Shown here: positions 35,099-44,267 of the stretch, piece by piece
How positions within the stretch are numbered: position 1 is the stretch's first letter
Layout: every line of letters starts with the position of its first letter
Assembly: GCF_000244915.1 (NCBI RefSeq)
Contig: NZ_CM001442.1
Coordinates: forward strand, 2,914,001 to 2,978,000
Direction: 5' to 3'
Length of the DNA: 64,000 nucleotides
Origin: Bradyrhizobium sp. WSM471
Lineage (GTDB): Bacteria; Pseudomonadota; Alphaproteobacteria; Rhizobiales; Xanthobacteraceae
The notes under the pieces: model-generated
Seen by the model: the letters and a program-made list of their open reading frames with translations, nothing else
Databases searched by the model: none
What the model was told of the DNA's origin: nothing
Translations under genes and position numbers: made by a program

Positions 35099-36814
35099 AT
35101 GTCGTTCCTGTCGCTGAAAGGGCTCCGCAAGGGCTACGGTACCGGCGCCAAGCGCACCGACGTGCTGTCGAATGTCAATCTTGAGGTCGCCGAGGGCGAG
35201 TTCATCGCCATCGTGGGCTTCTCGGGCAGCGGCAAGACGACACTGATCTCGGCGATCGCCGGGCTGGTGCAGCCGGATGCCGGCGAGATCACGCTCAAGG
35301 GCAAACCGGTCGCGGGGCCCGGCCCGGACCGCGGCATCGTCTTTCAGTCGTACTCGCTGATGCCGTGGTTGACGGTACGCGGCAACATCGCTCTCGCTGT
35401 CGATCAGGTGTTTGCCCGCGAAAGCAAGGCTCAGCGCGCCGGCCGCGTCGACCGCTACATAGACATGGTCGGGCTTACGCACGCGGCGACCCGCCTGCCG
35501 GCCGAACTGTCCGGCGGCATGCGTCAGCGCGTCGCCGTTGCCCGTGCGCTTGCAACCAGCCCTGAGATATTGCTGCTCGACGAGCCGCTATCGGCACTCG
35601 ACGCGTTGACCCGCGCCAAGCTCCAGGACGAGATCGTCGACATCTGGTCGCGCGACAAGCGCACCGTGGTGCTGGTTACCAATGACGTCGACGAAGCGAT
35701 CCTGCTCGCCGATCGCATCATTCCGTTGTTGCCGGGCCCGAACGCGACGCTCGGGCAGCAGTTCAAAGTCGACATCCCGCGCCCGCGCGACCGGTCCTCG
35801 ATCAACGAGGATCCGCATTTCAAGCGGCTGCGGCAGGCCGTCACCGGCTATCTCCTTGACGTCGCGAAAGAGCGCTCGGCCGATGCCGATGCGACGGTTC
35901 GTACGCTGCCCAACGTCGTATCCATCACACAGATGGACAAGCCGCCGACGGCCTATCAGAAGGCGGCTGCTACGGTGACCATCAACACCGACCGCTATCT
36001 CGAATTCTCCCGGCTCTCGAAGGTCTATCCGACGCCGACGGGGCCGCTGACCATCGTGGAGAACTTCGATCTCAAGGTTCGCAAGGGCGAGTTCATCTCG
36101 GTGATCGGTCATTCCGGCTGCGGCAAGTCGACGGTGCTGTCGATGACCGCAGGTCTCAACGAGGTCTCTCTCGGGGGCATCATTCTCGACGGCCGCGAGG
36201 TAACGACGGCCGGTCCAGACCGAGCGGTCGTGTTCCAGGCGCCTTCATTGTTTCCCTGGCTGACGGCGCGCGAGAACGTTGCGCTCGGAGTCGACCGTGT
36301 CTATCCGCACGCCACGCGGCGGCAGCGCGACGAGATCGTCGACTATTACCTCGAGCGGGTCGGGCTTGCGGATTCTTTCGACAAGTCGGCTGCGGCAATG
36401 TCGAACGGCATGCGCCAACGAGTCGGCATCGCGCGTGCCTTCGCGCTGTCGCCAAAATTGCTGTTGCTGGACGAGCCGTTCGGCATGCTGGACAGCCTCA
36501 CCCGCTGGGACCTCCAGGAGGTACTGATGGAGGTCTGGAAGCGCACGCAAGTGACGGCGATGTGCGTGACCCATGATGTCGACGAGGCGATCCTGCTTGC
36601 CGACCGCGTGGTGATGATGACCAACGGACCATACGCCCGGATCGGTCACATCATGGAGGTCGACATCCCTCGGCCGCGCACGCGAAAGGCTCTGCTCGAG
36701 CACCCCAATTACTACCGATATCGCCGCGAGTTGCTCGATTTTCTCGAAGCTTACGAGCATGGAGCCGTGTCAAAGGCGCCGACGAAACCAGCGGTCAATC
36801 CGGAAGCGGCGTGA
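35099..36814 (+). CDS. Double-domain ABC ATPase for nitrate import (NrtC/NrtD-type fusion)
   Basis: 571 residues with two complete nucleotide-binding domains in one chain. NBD1: Walker [10 protein letters not shown] (40-48), signature LSGGM (137-141), Walker B ending DE (161-162), but Asn195 replaces the switch His (VTNDVDEA). NBD2: Walker [10 protein letters not shown] (337-345), signature MSNGM (434-438), Walker B DE (458-459), normal His492. Each defect falls in the same composite ATP site (NBD1 core with NBD2 signature); the other site is canonical. No NrtC-style solute-binding domain is attached. Confidence 0.88.
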   Translation: MSFLSLKGLRKGYGTGAKRTDVLSNVNLEVAEGEFIAIVGFSGSGKTTLISAIAGLVQPDAGEITLKGKPVAGPGPDRGIVFQSYSLMPWLTVRGNIALAVDQVFARESKAQRAGRVDRYIDMVGLTHAATRLPAELSGGMRQRVAVARALATSPEILLLDEPLSALDALTRAKLQDEIVDIWSRDKRTVVLVTNDVDEAILLADRIIPLLPGPNATLGQQFKVDIPRPRDRSSINEDPHFKRLRQAVTGYLLDVAKERSADADATVRTLPNVVSITQMDKPPTAYQKAAATVTINTDRYLEFSRLSKVYPTPTGPLTIVENFDLKVRKGEFISVIGHSGCGKSTVLSMTAGLNEVSLGGIILDGREVTTAGPDRAVVFQAPSLFPWLTARENVALGVDRVYPHATRRQRDEIVDYYLERVGLADSFDKSAAAMSNGMRQRVGIARAFALSPKLLLLDEPFGMLDSLTRWDLQEVLMEVWKRTQVTAMCVTHDVDEAILLADRVVMMTNGPYARIGHIMEVDIPRPRTRKALLEHPNYYRYRRELLDFLEAYEHGAVSKAPTKPAVNPEAA

Positions 36815-36850
36815 GCAGGCGCGCATGCACGTTCAAATCGGTTGCATCAA

Positions 36851-36883
36851 GCTCAATCCTTGTGCGCCGCACAGGGATTGAGC
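36851..36883 (+). promoter_or_regulatory. 33-nt hairpin element of the narK 5' region
   Basis: GCTCAATCCTTGTGC pairs with GCACAGGGATTGAGC around a GCC loop: all 15 positions pair (one T-G). The core TTGTGCGCCGCACA matches the nrtA element at 32159-32191 in all but one base, while the flanking arms differ in sequence and keep pairing. TCGCAAAATTTG follows at 36887-36898, the same 4-nt offset as in nrtA. Confidence 0.7.
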
Positions 36884-36977
36884 GAATCGCAAAATTTGCG
36901 TGCGAAATAGTCCTGCGAAAGTCCGGAGCACTACGAACAAGCTCCTGAATCTCTTGCGTTTCCGGAATGCGGGCAGT

Positions 36978-36992
36978 TGGCACGGAAATTGA
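36978..36992 (+). promoter_or_regulatory. Sigma-54 type promoter for the narK operon
   Basis: TGGCACGGAAATTGA matches TGGCAC-N5-TTGC except for the final C. It is followed, at the same distance as in the nrtA promoter, by CGCGACGCCA; start predicted near 37003. The -24 GG is about 112 bases from the centre of the hairpin element (114 in nrtA). Confidence 0.6.
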
Positions 36993-37141
36993 AGCACCAA
37001 TCGCGACGCCAACGACGACGTCCCTCAACATCATCAATCAGCATCGTAACTCGCCACCGGGGGTGAAGCCTCGGAGCGCGCCTCCGTGGCCGGAGGCTGA
37101 GCCTGCAACGACGCAGCGGTGAGCCTGGAAGGGATTCTGCA

Positions 37142-38521
37142 ATGACCAAGAGTCGGACTTGGATTTCGGACTGGCGTCCCGAAGATGAGGCGTTCTGGAA
37201 TGCGACTGGCAAAACTATCGCGGGACGCAACCTGATCTGGTCGATCGTGGCCGAACATATCGGCTTCTCGGTCTGGCTGATCTGGAGCATCGTCACCACC
37301 AAGCTGCCGCAGGCGGGCTTCCACTACACCACCGACCAGCTGTTCCAGCTCGTCGCGGTGCCCGGGCTGATCGGCGCGTTGATGCGCTTTCCCTACACCT
37401 TCGCGGTGACGACCTTCGGCGGTCGCAATTGGACCATCTTCAGTGCGGCGATCCTGTTCATTCCGACGCTCTCGCTCGCCTATTTCGTCGGCCAGCCCGA
37501 CACGCCGTTCTGGCTGATGCTGCTGATTGCCTCGACCGCCGGCCTAGGCGGCGGCAATTTTGCCTCCAGCATGACCAACATCTCGTTCTTCTTCCCGGAC
37601 CGGATGAAGGGGTGGGCGCTCGGACTGAATGCGGCCGGCGGCAATATCGGCGTGTCCAGCGTGCAGCTCCTGACCCCGATCCTGATGACGCTCGCCGTCA
37701 TCAACCTGTTCCAGGCAACGCCTGTCGATGGTGTTTTCCTGCAAAACGCCGGCCTGATGTGGGTGCTGCCGATCGCGATCGCGGTGTTCGGCGCAGTGTT
37801 CTTCATGAACAACCTGACCACGGCCAAGTCGTCGATCAAGAACCAGCTCGCCGTGGTCAAGCGCAAGCACACCTGGATCATGGCGTATCTCTATATTGGC
37901 ACGTTCGGCTCCTTCATCGGCTACTCGGCGGCATTTCCGCTGCTGATCAAGACCCAGTTCCCGCAAGTCACGATTGCGATCGCGTTCCTGGGACCGCTGG
38001 TCGGCTCGCTGTCGCGGCCGCTCGGCGGCTGGCTTGCGGACAGGATCGGCGGCTCGGTGATCACGTTCTGGAATTTCATCGTGATGGCAGGCGCCACGAT
38101 CGGCGTGCTCTATTTCGTCGGGCACAAGGATTTCATCGGCTTCCTCTCGATGTTCCTGGTCCTGTTCGTGACGACGGGAATCGGCAACGGCTCGACCTAC
38201 CGCATGATCCCCTCGATCTTCCGCGAGCAGAATTTGTTCAAGGTGCGCGGCAAGGGCGCTGCGGAGCGCGCGGTCGCCTTGAAGACGGCGAGCATCGAGA
38301 GCGGTGCTGCGGTCGGCTTCATCGGAGCGGTCGGCGCCGTCGGCGGCTATCTGATCCCGACCGGATTCGGCAAGTCGATCGCGCTGACCGGCGGGCCGCA
38401 GCTCGCGCTTGCGATCTATCTCGGCTTCTACGCCTCCTGTCTCGCGCTGACCTGGTGGTTCTATCTGCGTCGCAGCCCGCAGGGTGAAGGCGCGTCAAGC
38501 CTCGCCGGCGCGCGAGTTTAA
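37142..38521 (+). CDS. narK: Nitrate/nitrite transporter NarK (MFS)
   Basis: 459 residues, 12 membrane helices. The two NarK signature regions are present: GGGNFASSMTNISFFFPDRMKGWALGLNAAGGNIGVS and the C-terminal equivalent GIGNGSTYRMIPSIF, together with the Arg in MRFPYTF that binds substrate. Imports nitrate or exchanges it with nitrite across the inner membrane. First gene of narK-haemoglobin-flp-nasC. A second nitrate importer (nrtABC) lies just upstream, so the cell has both high-affinity ABC and MFS uptake here. Confidence 0.9.
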   Translation: MTKSRTWISDWRPEDEAFWNATGKTIAGRNLIWSIVAEHIGFSVWLIWSIVTTKLPQAGFHYTTDQLFQLVAVPGLIGALMRFPYTFAVTTFGGRNWTIFSAAILFIPTLSLAYFVGQPDTPFWLMLLIASTAGLGGGNFASSMTNISFFFPDRMKGWALGLNAAGGNIGVSSVQLLTPILMTLAVINLFQATPVDGVFLQNAGLMWVLPIAIAVFGAVFFMNNLTTAKSSIKNQLAVVKRKHTWIMAYLYIGTFGSFIGYSAAFPLLIKTQFPQVTIAIAFLGPLVGSLSRPLGGWLADRIGGSVITFWNFIVMAGATIGVLYFVGHKDFIGFLSMFLVLFVTTGIGNGSTYRMIPSIFREQNLFKVRGKGAAERAVALKTASIESGAAVGFIGAVGAVGGYLIPTGFGKSIALTGGPQLALAIYLGFYASCLALTWWFYLRRSPQGEGASSLAGARV

Positions 38522-38640
38522 CACTTGGTACGAATCTCGCTTCTCCCCGTACGCGCGGAGAAGCATTGCCCGACAGTTTGACAATGAACCTGGTTCGCAA
38601 TGGCGCGCACCAAGGCAAACCCAACAGGCAGGAGAACATC

Positions 38641-39069
38641 ATGACGTCAGAACAGATCACCCTCGTCCAGCAGAGCTTTGCCAAGGTCGCGCCGATTTCC
38701 GCGCAGGCCGCGGTGCTGTTCTACGATCGCCTGTTCGAGGTCGCGCCGTCCGTGCGCGCGATGTTCCCCGAGGACATGACCGAGCAGCGCAAGAAGCTGA
38801 TGGGCATGCTCGCTGCCGTCGTCGGCGGTCTGTCGAACCTGGACTCGATTCTTCCGGCGGCCTCGGCGCTTGCGAAGCGTCACGTCGGCTACGGCGCCAA
38901 GGCCGAGCACTACCCGGTGGTCGGCGCGACCTTGCTGTGGACCCTGGAGAAGGGGCTCGGCGAGGCCTGGACGCCCGAACTCGCCACCGCCTGGACCGAC
39001 GCCTACGGCGTGTTGTCCGGCTACATGATTTCCGAGGCCTACGGCGCACAGCCGCAGGCCGCTGAATAG
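38641..39069 (+). CDS. bjgb: Single-domain haemoglobin (Bjgb-like)
   Basis: 142 residues, globin fold with no reductase domain. The proximal His is in LAKRHVGYGAKAEHYPVVGATLLWTL (F helix), the B10 Tyr in AVLFYDRLFE. In B. diazoefficiens a globin in this position (Bjgb) protects against nitric oxide made during nitrate assimilation, with electrons from Flp. Start at 38641 has CAGGAGAA upstream. narK ends 119 bases before; flp starts 10 bases after the stop. Confidence 0.87.
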   Translation: MTSEQITLVQQSFAKVAPISAQAAVLFYDRLFEVAPSVRAMFPEDMTEQRKKLMGMLAAVVGGLSNLDSILPAASALAKRHVGYGAKAEHYPVVGATLLWTLEKGLGEAWTPELATAWTDAYGVLSGYMISEAYGAQPQAAE

Positions 39070-39079
39070 GAGATGCGTT

Positions 39080-40297
39080 GTGAGTGAACCGCTGGTCATC
39101 GTCGGTAACGGTATGGCGGCCGCGCGTCTGGTCGACGAGCTCGCGAAGACCGCGCTCGGCCGCTACGCGGTCGCCGTGATCGGCGAAGAGCCGCGGCTCG
39201 CTTACAACCGCGTTCTGCTCTCCTCGGTGCTGGCCGGCGAGACCGGCTCGCACGAGATCGAGCTCCGGCCCGCCGACTGGTGGCGCCATCGCGGCGTCAC
39301 GGTGCGCTACGGCTATCGCGTCACCGAGATCGACACCGGCCGACGCGAGCTCAAGATCGAAGGCGAAGAGAGCATGGAATATTCCAAGCTCGTGCTCGCC
39401 GTCGGCTCGACGCCGCTGCGGCTCAACGTGCCGGGCGCCGATCTCGCCGGCGTGCACACCTTTCGCGACACCCGCGACGTCGATCTGCTGCTGACCCTTG
39501 CCGCAGCTAAGAAACGCGTGGTCGTGGTCGGCGGCGGTCTGCTCGGTCTTGAAGCGGCTTATGGCCTCGCCAAGGCCGGAGCGCCCGTGACGCTGCTGCA
39601 CCTGATGGACCGGCTGATGGAGCGCCAGCTCGATGCCCCCGCCGCCGACCTGCTCAAGACGCTGGTCGAGCGCAAGGGCATTCGCATCCTGCTCAATGCA
39701 TCCACAGCCCGCATCCATGGCGAGGGCCATGTCGAAGCGGTCGAGCTTGCCGACGGCAGCCGCATCGAGGCCGACGCGGTGATCTTCGCTGCCGGCATCA
39801 GGCCCAACATTGCGCTCGCAAAAGACGCCGGCATCGCAGTCAACCGCGGCATCGTCGTCAACGACGAGATGCAGACGGCGTCACCCGATATCTACGCGCT
39901 CGGCGAGTGCGCCGAGCATCGCGGAACTTGCTACGGCCTGGTCGAACCTGCCTACGAGCAGGCGCGCGTGCTGGCGCGGCATCTCTCCGGCCGTCCCGCG
40001 GCCTATCAGGGCAGCGTGGTCTCGACCAATCTGAAAGTGTCGGGCGTCAGCGTATTCTCCGCCGGCGACTTCATGGGCGGGGAGGGCAGCGAGAGCCTCG
40101 TGCTGTCAGACCGCAGGCGCGGCACCTACAAGAAGCTCGTCATCGCCGAGGGCCGGCTCACCGGCGCCCTGCTGATTGGCGATACCGTCGATGCGCTCTG
40201 GTATCTCGAACTGATCCGCAACCGCGAAAAGGTGGCGGCGATCCGCGCCGACATGATGTTCGGCCGCGCGCTCGCGGGTCCCTCCAAAGCGGCTTGA
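39080..40297 (+). CDS. flp: FAD/NAD(P)-dependent oxidoreductase (Flp, NirB N-terminal-like)
   Basis: 405 residues from a GTG with AGGAG upstream. FAD motif VIVGNGMAAARLVDEL, second dinucleotide motif VVVVGGGLLGLEAAYGLA, FAD-ribityl Asp segment SPDIYALGECAEH, and a C-terminal domain like that of the NirB reductase subunit but without siroheme or [2Fe-2S] cysteines. It is expected to pass NADH electrons to NasC and/or the haemoglobin. 10 bases from the globin stop and 15 from the nasC start, so clearly one operon. Confidence 0.88.
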   Translation: MSEPLVIVGNGMAAARLVDELAKTALGRYAVAVIGEEPRLAYNRVLLSSVLAGETGSHEIELRPADWWRHRGVTVRYGYRVTEIDTGRRELKIEGEESMEYSKLVLAVGSTPLRLNVPGADLAGVHTFRDTRDVDLLLTLAAAKKRVVVVGGGLLGLEAAYGLAKAGAPVTLLHLMDRLMERQLDAPAADLLKTLVERKGIRILLNASTARIHGEGHVEAVELADGSRIEADAVIFAAGIRPNIALAKDAGIAVNRGIVVNDEMQTASPDIYALGECAEHRGTCYGLVEPAYEQARVLARHLSGRPAAYQGSVVSTNLKVSGVSVFSAGDFMGGEGSESLVLSDRRRGTYKKLVIAEGRLTGALLIGDTVDALWYLELIRNREKVAAIRADMMFGRALAGPSKAA

Positions 40298-40312
40298 TAG
40301 AGGCGGCTTGAT

Positions 40313-43018
40313 ATGACGGCGATCGATCCTGAGCTCCGCGCCACCAAGACGACCTGTCCGTATTGCGGCGTCGGCTGCGGCGTGCTGGCGACGCCAGACG
40401 GCAAGGGCGGCGTGGCGATTGCCGGCGACCCCGATCATCCTGCCAATTTCGGCCGGCTCTGCTCCAAGGGTTCGGCGCTCGGCGAGACCGTCGGGCTGGA
40501 AAGCCGGCTGCTCTATCCGATGATCCGCTGCAAGGGCGTGCTCGAACGCGTCGCCTGGAGCGATGCGCTCGATCACGTCGCCCACCGCATGCAGCACATC
40601 GTCGCGCGCGACGGCGCCGACGCGGTCGCATTCTATCTCTCGGGCCAGTTGCTGACCGAGGATTATTACGTCGCCAACAAGCTGATGAAGGGCTTTGTCG
40701 GCACGGCGAACGTCGACACCAATTCGCGGCTATGCATGTCGTCCTCGGTCGCCGGTCACCGTCGCGCCTTCGGCGCCGACACCGTACCCGGCTGCTACGA
40801 GGATCTCGACCAGGCCGATTTGCTCGTCTTTGTCGGCTCGAACGCCGCATGGTGCCATCCCGTGCTGTTTCAGCGCATGCTGAAGAACCGGCAGGAACGC
40901 GGCGCGCGCATGATCGTGATCGATCCGCGCCGCACCGACACCGCGACCGACGTCGATCTGTTCCTGGGCCTCAAGCCCGGCACCGACACGGCGCTGTTCT
41001 CCGGCCTGTTCGTTCACCTCGCCGACAATGGTGCCCTGGATCAGGACTACATCGGGCAAAACACGTCGGGCTTTGACGGCGCGCTGGCGCGCGCACGCAG
41101 CATCGCCGGCAGCGTCACCGCCACCGCACTGGCGACCGGTCTTTCCGAGCTGGACGTTGCCACCTTCTTCAAGATGTTCCGTGACACGCCCCGCGTCGTC
41201 ACGCTGTACTCGCAAGGTGTCAACCAGTCGGCGCAGGGCACCGACAAGGTCAATGCGATCCTGAACTGCCATCTCGCCACGGGCCGCATCGGCAAGCCCG
41301 GCGCCTCGCCGTTCTCGCTCACCGGCCAGCCCAACGCGATGGGCGGCCGCGAGGTCGGCGGCCTCGCCAACCAGCTCGCCGCACACATGAACTTCACGCC
41401 GCCGGACATCGATCGCGTGCGGCGGTTCTGGAAGGCGCCGCGTATCGCGACCCATGAAGGGTTGAAGGCAGTGCAGCTGTTCGAAGCCATCAACCGCGGC
41501 GAGGTCAAGGCCTTGTGGGTGATGGGCACCAACCCCGCGGTGTCGCTGCCCGACGCGGACTTCGTGCGCGAGGCGCTGAAGAAGCTCGAGCTGTTCGTGG
41601 TCTCCGAGAACGTGCTCTCCAACGACACGGTCGATGCCGGCCCGCACGTGCTGCTGCCCGCGCTCGCCTGGGGGGAGAAGTCGGGCACCGTGACCAATTC
41701 CGAGCGACGCATCTCGCGCCAGCGCTCGTTCCTGCCGGCGCCCGGCGAGGCGCGGCCGGACTGGTGGATCCTGAGCGAAACCGCAAAGCGCCTCGGCTTC
41801 GGCGACAGTTTTAATTACAAATCCGCAGCCGACATCTTTCGCGAGCACGCCGCGCTCTCGGCGTTCGAGAACGATGGCAGCCGCGACTTCGATATCGGCG
41901 CGCTGACATCGCTGTCCGACGAAGCCTTCGATGCGTTGAAGCCCGTGCAGTGGCCCGCGCGCGAAGGCGTGGCGCCCGGTGAGCGCTTCTTCGCGGCCGG
42001 CGGCTTCTTCACCAATGACGGCAAGGGCCGCTTCGTCGCGCTGGAAGTGCCTGCGCTGCGCGGCGAGACCGGGCCGTCGCGGCCGCTGCGGCTCAACACC
42101 GGACGCATTCGGGACCAGTGGCACACCATGACCCGTACGGGTCTCAGCCAGCGGCTCGGCGCGCATCTTCCCGAGCCGTTCGTCGAGATTCATCCCGCTG
42201 ACGCCAACAAATACAACATCGTCCATGACGGCTATGCCCGCGTCACCACCGATTACGGCCAGTGCACCCTCAAGGTCGTCGTCAGCGACCGTCAGCAGCG
42301 CGGCACGCTATTCGCGCCGATCCACTGGAGTGCGATGAACGCCTCGCACGGTCGCGTCGGGGCGCTGATCGCACCGTTCACCGATCCGTTCTCGGGACAG
42401 CCGGAGTCCAAGGCGACACCGGCTGCGATCGCGCCTTATGAATACGTCTTCCGCGGCTTTGCGTTGTCGCGCAAGCAGCTGGAGCTGCCGCCGAACCTGA
42501 TGTGGACCCGCGTCACTGTTACCGGCGGCTTCGGTTACCTCTTCGCCGACAATGCGGATCTGTCGCGCTGGCCGGCCTGGCTCGAGAGCGTCGCCGGCGA
42601 GGACGTCGCCGACTATCGCGACTTCGGCGGTGGCGTTTATCGCGCGGCGTCGTTTACCGGCGACCGCATCGAAACCTGCCTGTTCGTCGGCCCCGCGCAT
42701 GATGCCGGGGACTGGGACGTGGTGAAGAGCCTGTTCGTGGCCGACCATGTCACCGACGAGCAGCGCCGCATGCTGCTGTCCGGCAAGTCGAGCGAGGGCG
42801 CGGCCTCGACCGGCCCTGTCGTCTGTGCCTGCTTCGGCGTCGGCCGCGGCACCATCTGCGACACCATCGCCGCAGGCGCGCGCACGGCCGTCGAGATCGG
42901 CGTAAAGCTCAAGGCCGGCACCAATTGCGGGTCCTGCATCCCCGAGCTGAAGCGCCTGATCGCGACGACGGAGGTGGCTCCGGCAAAGCAGGCCAAGCTC
43001 GCTGGCGCGGCGGGGTAG
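40313..43018 (+). CDS. nasC: Assimilatory nitrate reductase catalytic subunit
   Basis: 901 residues, molybdopterin oxidoreductase. N-terminal [4Fe-4S] site: Cys15, 18, 22 and 50 (TTCPYCGVGCGV...GRLCSKGS). Mo-bis-MGD domains follow (VDTNSRLCMSSSVAG with the likely Mo-Cys; QPNAMGGREVGGLANQLAAH). A C-terminal BFD-like [2Fe-2S] domain carries CACFGVGRGTICDTI and GTNCGSCIPELKRL. Cytoplasmic, no Tat signal. Reduces nitrate to nitrite using electrons from Flp. A nitrite reductase is not encoded in this window. Translationally close to flp. Confidence 0.93.
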   Translation: MTAIDPELRATKTTCPYCGVGCGVLATPDGKGGVAIAGDPDHPANFGRLCSKGSALGETVGLESRLLYPMIRCKGVLERVAWSDALDHVAHRMQHIVARDGADAVAFYLSGQLLTEDYYVANKLMKGFVGTANVDTNSRLCMSSSVAGHRRAFGADTVPGCYEDLDQADLLVFVGSNAAWCHPVLFQRMLKNRQERGARMIVIDPRRTDTATDVDLFLGLKPGTDTALFSGLFVHLADNGALDQDYIGQNTSGFDGALARARSIAGSVTATALATGLSELDVATFFKMFRDTPRVVTLYSQGVNQSAQGTDKVNAILNCHLATGRIGKPGASPFSLTGQPNAMGGREVGGLANQLAAHMNFTPPDIDRVRRFWKAPRIATHEGLKAVQLFEAINRGEVKALWVMGTNPAVSLPDADFVREALKKLELFVVSENVLSNDTVDAGPHVLLPALAWGEKSGTVTNSERRISRQRSFLPAPGEARPDWWILSETAKRLGFGDSFNYKSAADIFREHAALSAFENDGSRDFDIGALTSLSDEAFDALKPVQWPAREGVAPGERFFAAGGFFTNDGKGRFVALEVPALRGETGPSRPLRLNTGRIRDQWHTMTRTGLSQRLGAHLPEPFVEIHPADANKYNIVHDGYARVTTDYGQCTLKVVVSDRQQRGTLFAPIHWSAMNASHGRVGALIAPFTDPFSGQPESKATPAAIAPYEYVFRGFALSRKQLELPPNLMWTRVTVTGGFGYLFADNADLSRWPAWLESVAGEDVADYRDFGGGVYRAASFTGDRIETCLFVGPAHDAGDWDVVKSLFVADHVTDEQRRMLLSGKSSEGAASTGPVVCACFGVGRGTICDTIAAGARTAVEIGVKLKAGTNCGSCIPELKRLIATTEVAPAKQAKLAGAAG

Positions 43019-43063
43019 GTCCGGCTCTGCCTTCTCTCGTGCCCGCTTGCGACAATCTATCAC

Positions 43064-43195
43064 CGTCATCCTGAGGCGCCGGAGCGAAGCGGAAGCCTCG
43101 AAGGACGGCGGCCCGGCCGCATCGGGGCCGTTCATCCTTCGAGGCTCTGCATACGATGCGTCCGCATCGTATGCCTCGCACCTCAGGATGACGGA
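43064..43195. repeat. Palindromic intergenic repeat, CGTCATCCTGAGG family
   Basis: Begins CGTCATCCTGAGGCGC and ends CACCTCAGGATGACGG, with an inner perfect palindrome ATACGATGCGTCCGCATCGTAT-like pair (arms ATACGATGCG / CGCATCGTAT) and CCTCGAAGGA / TCCTTCGAGG. Same family as 5415-5549. About 45 bases after the nasC stop. Confidence 0.8.
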
Positions 43196-43315
43196 GCCTA
43201 ATGACCGTCCAGGCGCAGGTCATCCCTCCGCGCAGCCATGCCTCCACCCCAATCGACGCACGCCCCGTTGTGCCCTATGGTGCCGCGCTCTCGCCCTCAA
43301 CACGCAAAAACAACA

Positions 43316-44185
43316 ATGATGTACCTGGAAACGCCGCCGCGCCTGATCGAGACCAGGCTCTTCTCCGCCATGCCCGACGAATTCCGCCGCAAAGGCGAGC
43401 GAACGGATTGGGCCGATGCCAACCGGCCGGGTGTGCCGACGGATTCCTTCATCGAAGGGCCGTCGTTCGACAAGGATGGCAATCTCTACATCGTCGACAT
43501 TCCGTTCGGCCGGATCTTCCGCATCGCGCCCGACGGCGAGTGGTCGCTGGCGATCGAATATGAGGGTTGGCCGAACGGGCTGAAGATCGCGGCCGACGGC
43601 CGCATCCTGGTCGCCGACTACAGGCACGGCATCATGGAGCTCGACGCCGAGGTAGGACGCATCAGGCCTGTTCTGACCGCGCGCAATTCGGAATCATTCC
43701 GCGGCTGCAACGATTTGCATCTCGCTTCCAACGGCGACATCTATTTCACCGACCAGGGTCAGACCGGCCTGCATGACCCCAGCGGCCGTGTCTATCGCCT
43801 GACGCCAGGCGGCCGGCTGGATTGCCTTGTTAACACCGGCATCAGTCCGAATGGTCTGGTGCTCGATCCAACCGAGACCGTGCTGTTCGTCGCGATGACG
43901 CGCGACAACGCGGTGTGGCGGTTGCCGTTCATGAAGGACGGCAGCGTGTCGAAGGTCGGCCGCTTCTGCTCGCTGTTCGGTACCAGCGGCCCCGATGGCA
44001 TGACCATGGATGCCAAGGGCCGCCTGTTCGTCGGCCACGCCTCGCTCGGCCATGTCTTCGTGTTCGCGCCCAATGGCGAATTGATAGCGCGGGTCAAGTC
44101 GTGTGCAGGGCCGAATTTGCACCAATGTTGCCATCGGTGGTGCGAACAAAGATCGGCTCTACATCACGGAGTCCGCAACCGGTAG
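43316..44185 (+). CDS. SMP-30/gluconolactonase family protein with frameshifted C-terminus
   Basis: 289 residues as read. Six-bladed propeller of the SMP-30/LRE family: FIEGPSFDKDGNLYIVDIPFGRIFR (metal Glu), RGCNDLHLASNGDIYFTDQGQ (metal Asn/Asp region), ISPNGLVLDPTE, SGPDGMTMDAKGRLFVGH. Would hydrolyse a sugar or other lactone. After CAGPNL the frame turns into a Cys/His/Arg-rich tail; shifting frame at about 44120 (one extra base) restores TNVAIGGANKDRLYITES and a natural stop at 44222. So the last 30-odd residues are probably altered. The start (ATG ATG at 43316/43319) lacks a clear ribosome site. Confidence 0.75.
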   Translation: MMYLETPPRLIETRLFSAMPDEFRRKGERTDWADANRPGVPTDSFIEGPSFDKDGNLYIVDIPFGRIFRIAPDGEWSLAIEYEGWPNGLKIAADGRILVADYRHGIMELDAEVGRIRPVLTARNSESFRGCNDLHLASNGDIYFTDQGQTGLHDPSGRVYRLTPGGRLDCLVNTGISPNGLVLDPTETVLFVAMTRDNAVWRLPFMKDGSVSKVGRFCSLFGTSGPDGMTMDAKGRLFVGHASLGHVFVFAPNGELIARVKSCAGPNLHQCCHRWCEQRSALHHGVRNR

Positions 44186-44267
44186 CGTATTGGTCGCTGA
44201 CATCGGCGTATTGAACTCTTGAGCTCGATGGCGGTTGCCTGAGCGAACGAGCGGTATCGGAGCAACT

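Noticed and set aside
40730..42226. A 498-residue leftward frame inside nasC
   Set aside because: Antisense shadow of a strongly conserved reductase; composition rich in Gly, Arg and His without recognisable motifs.
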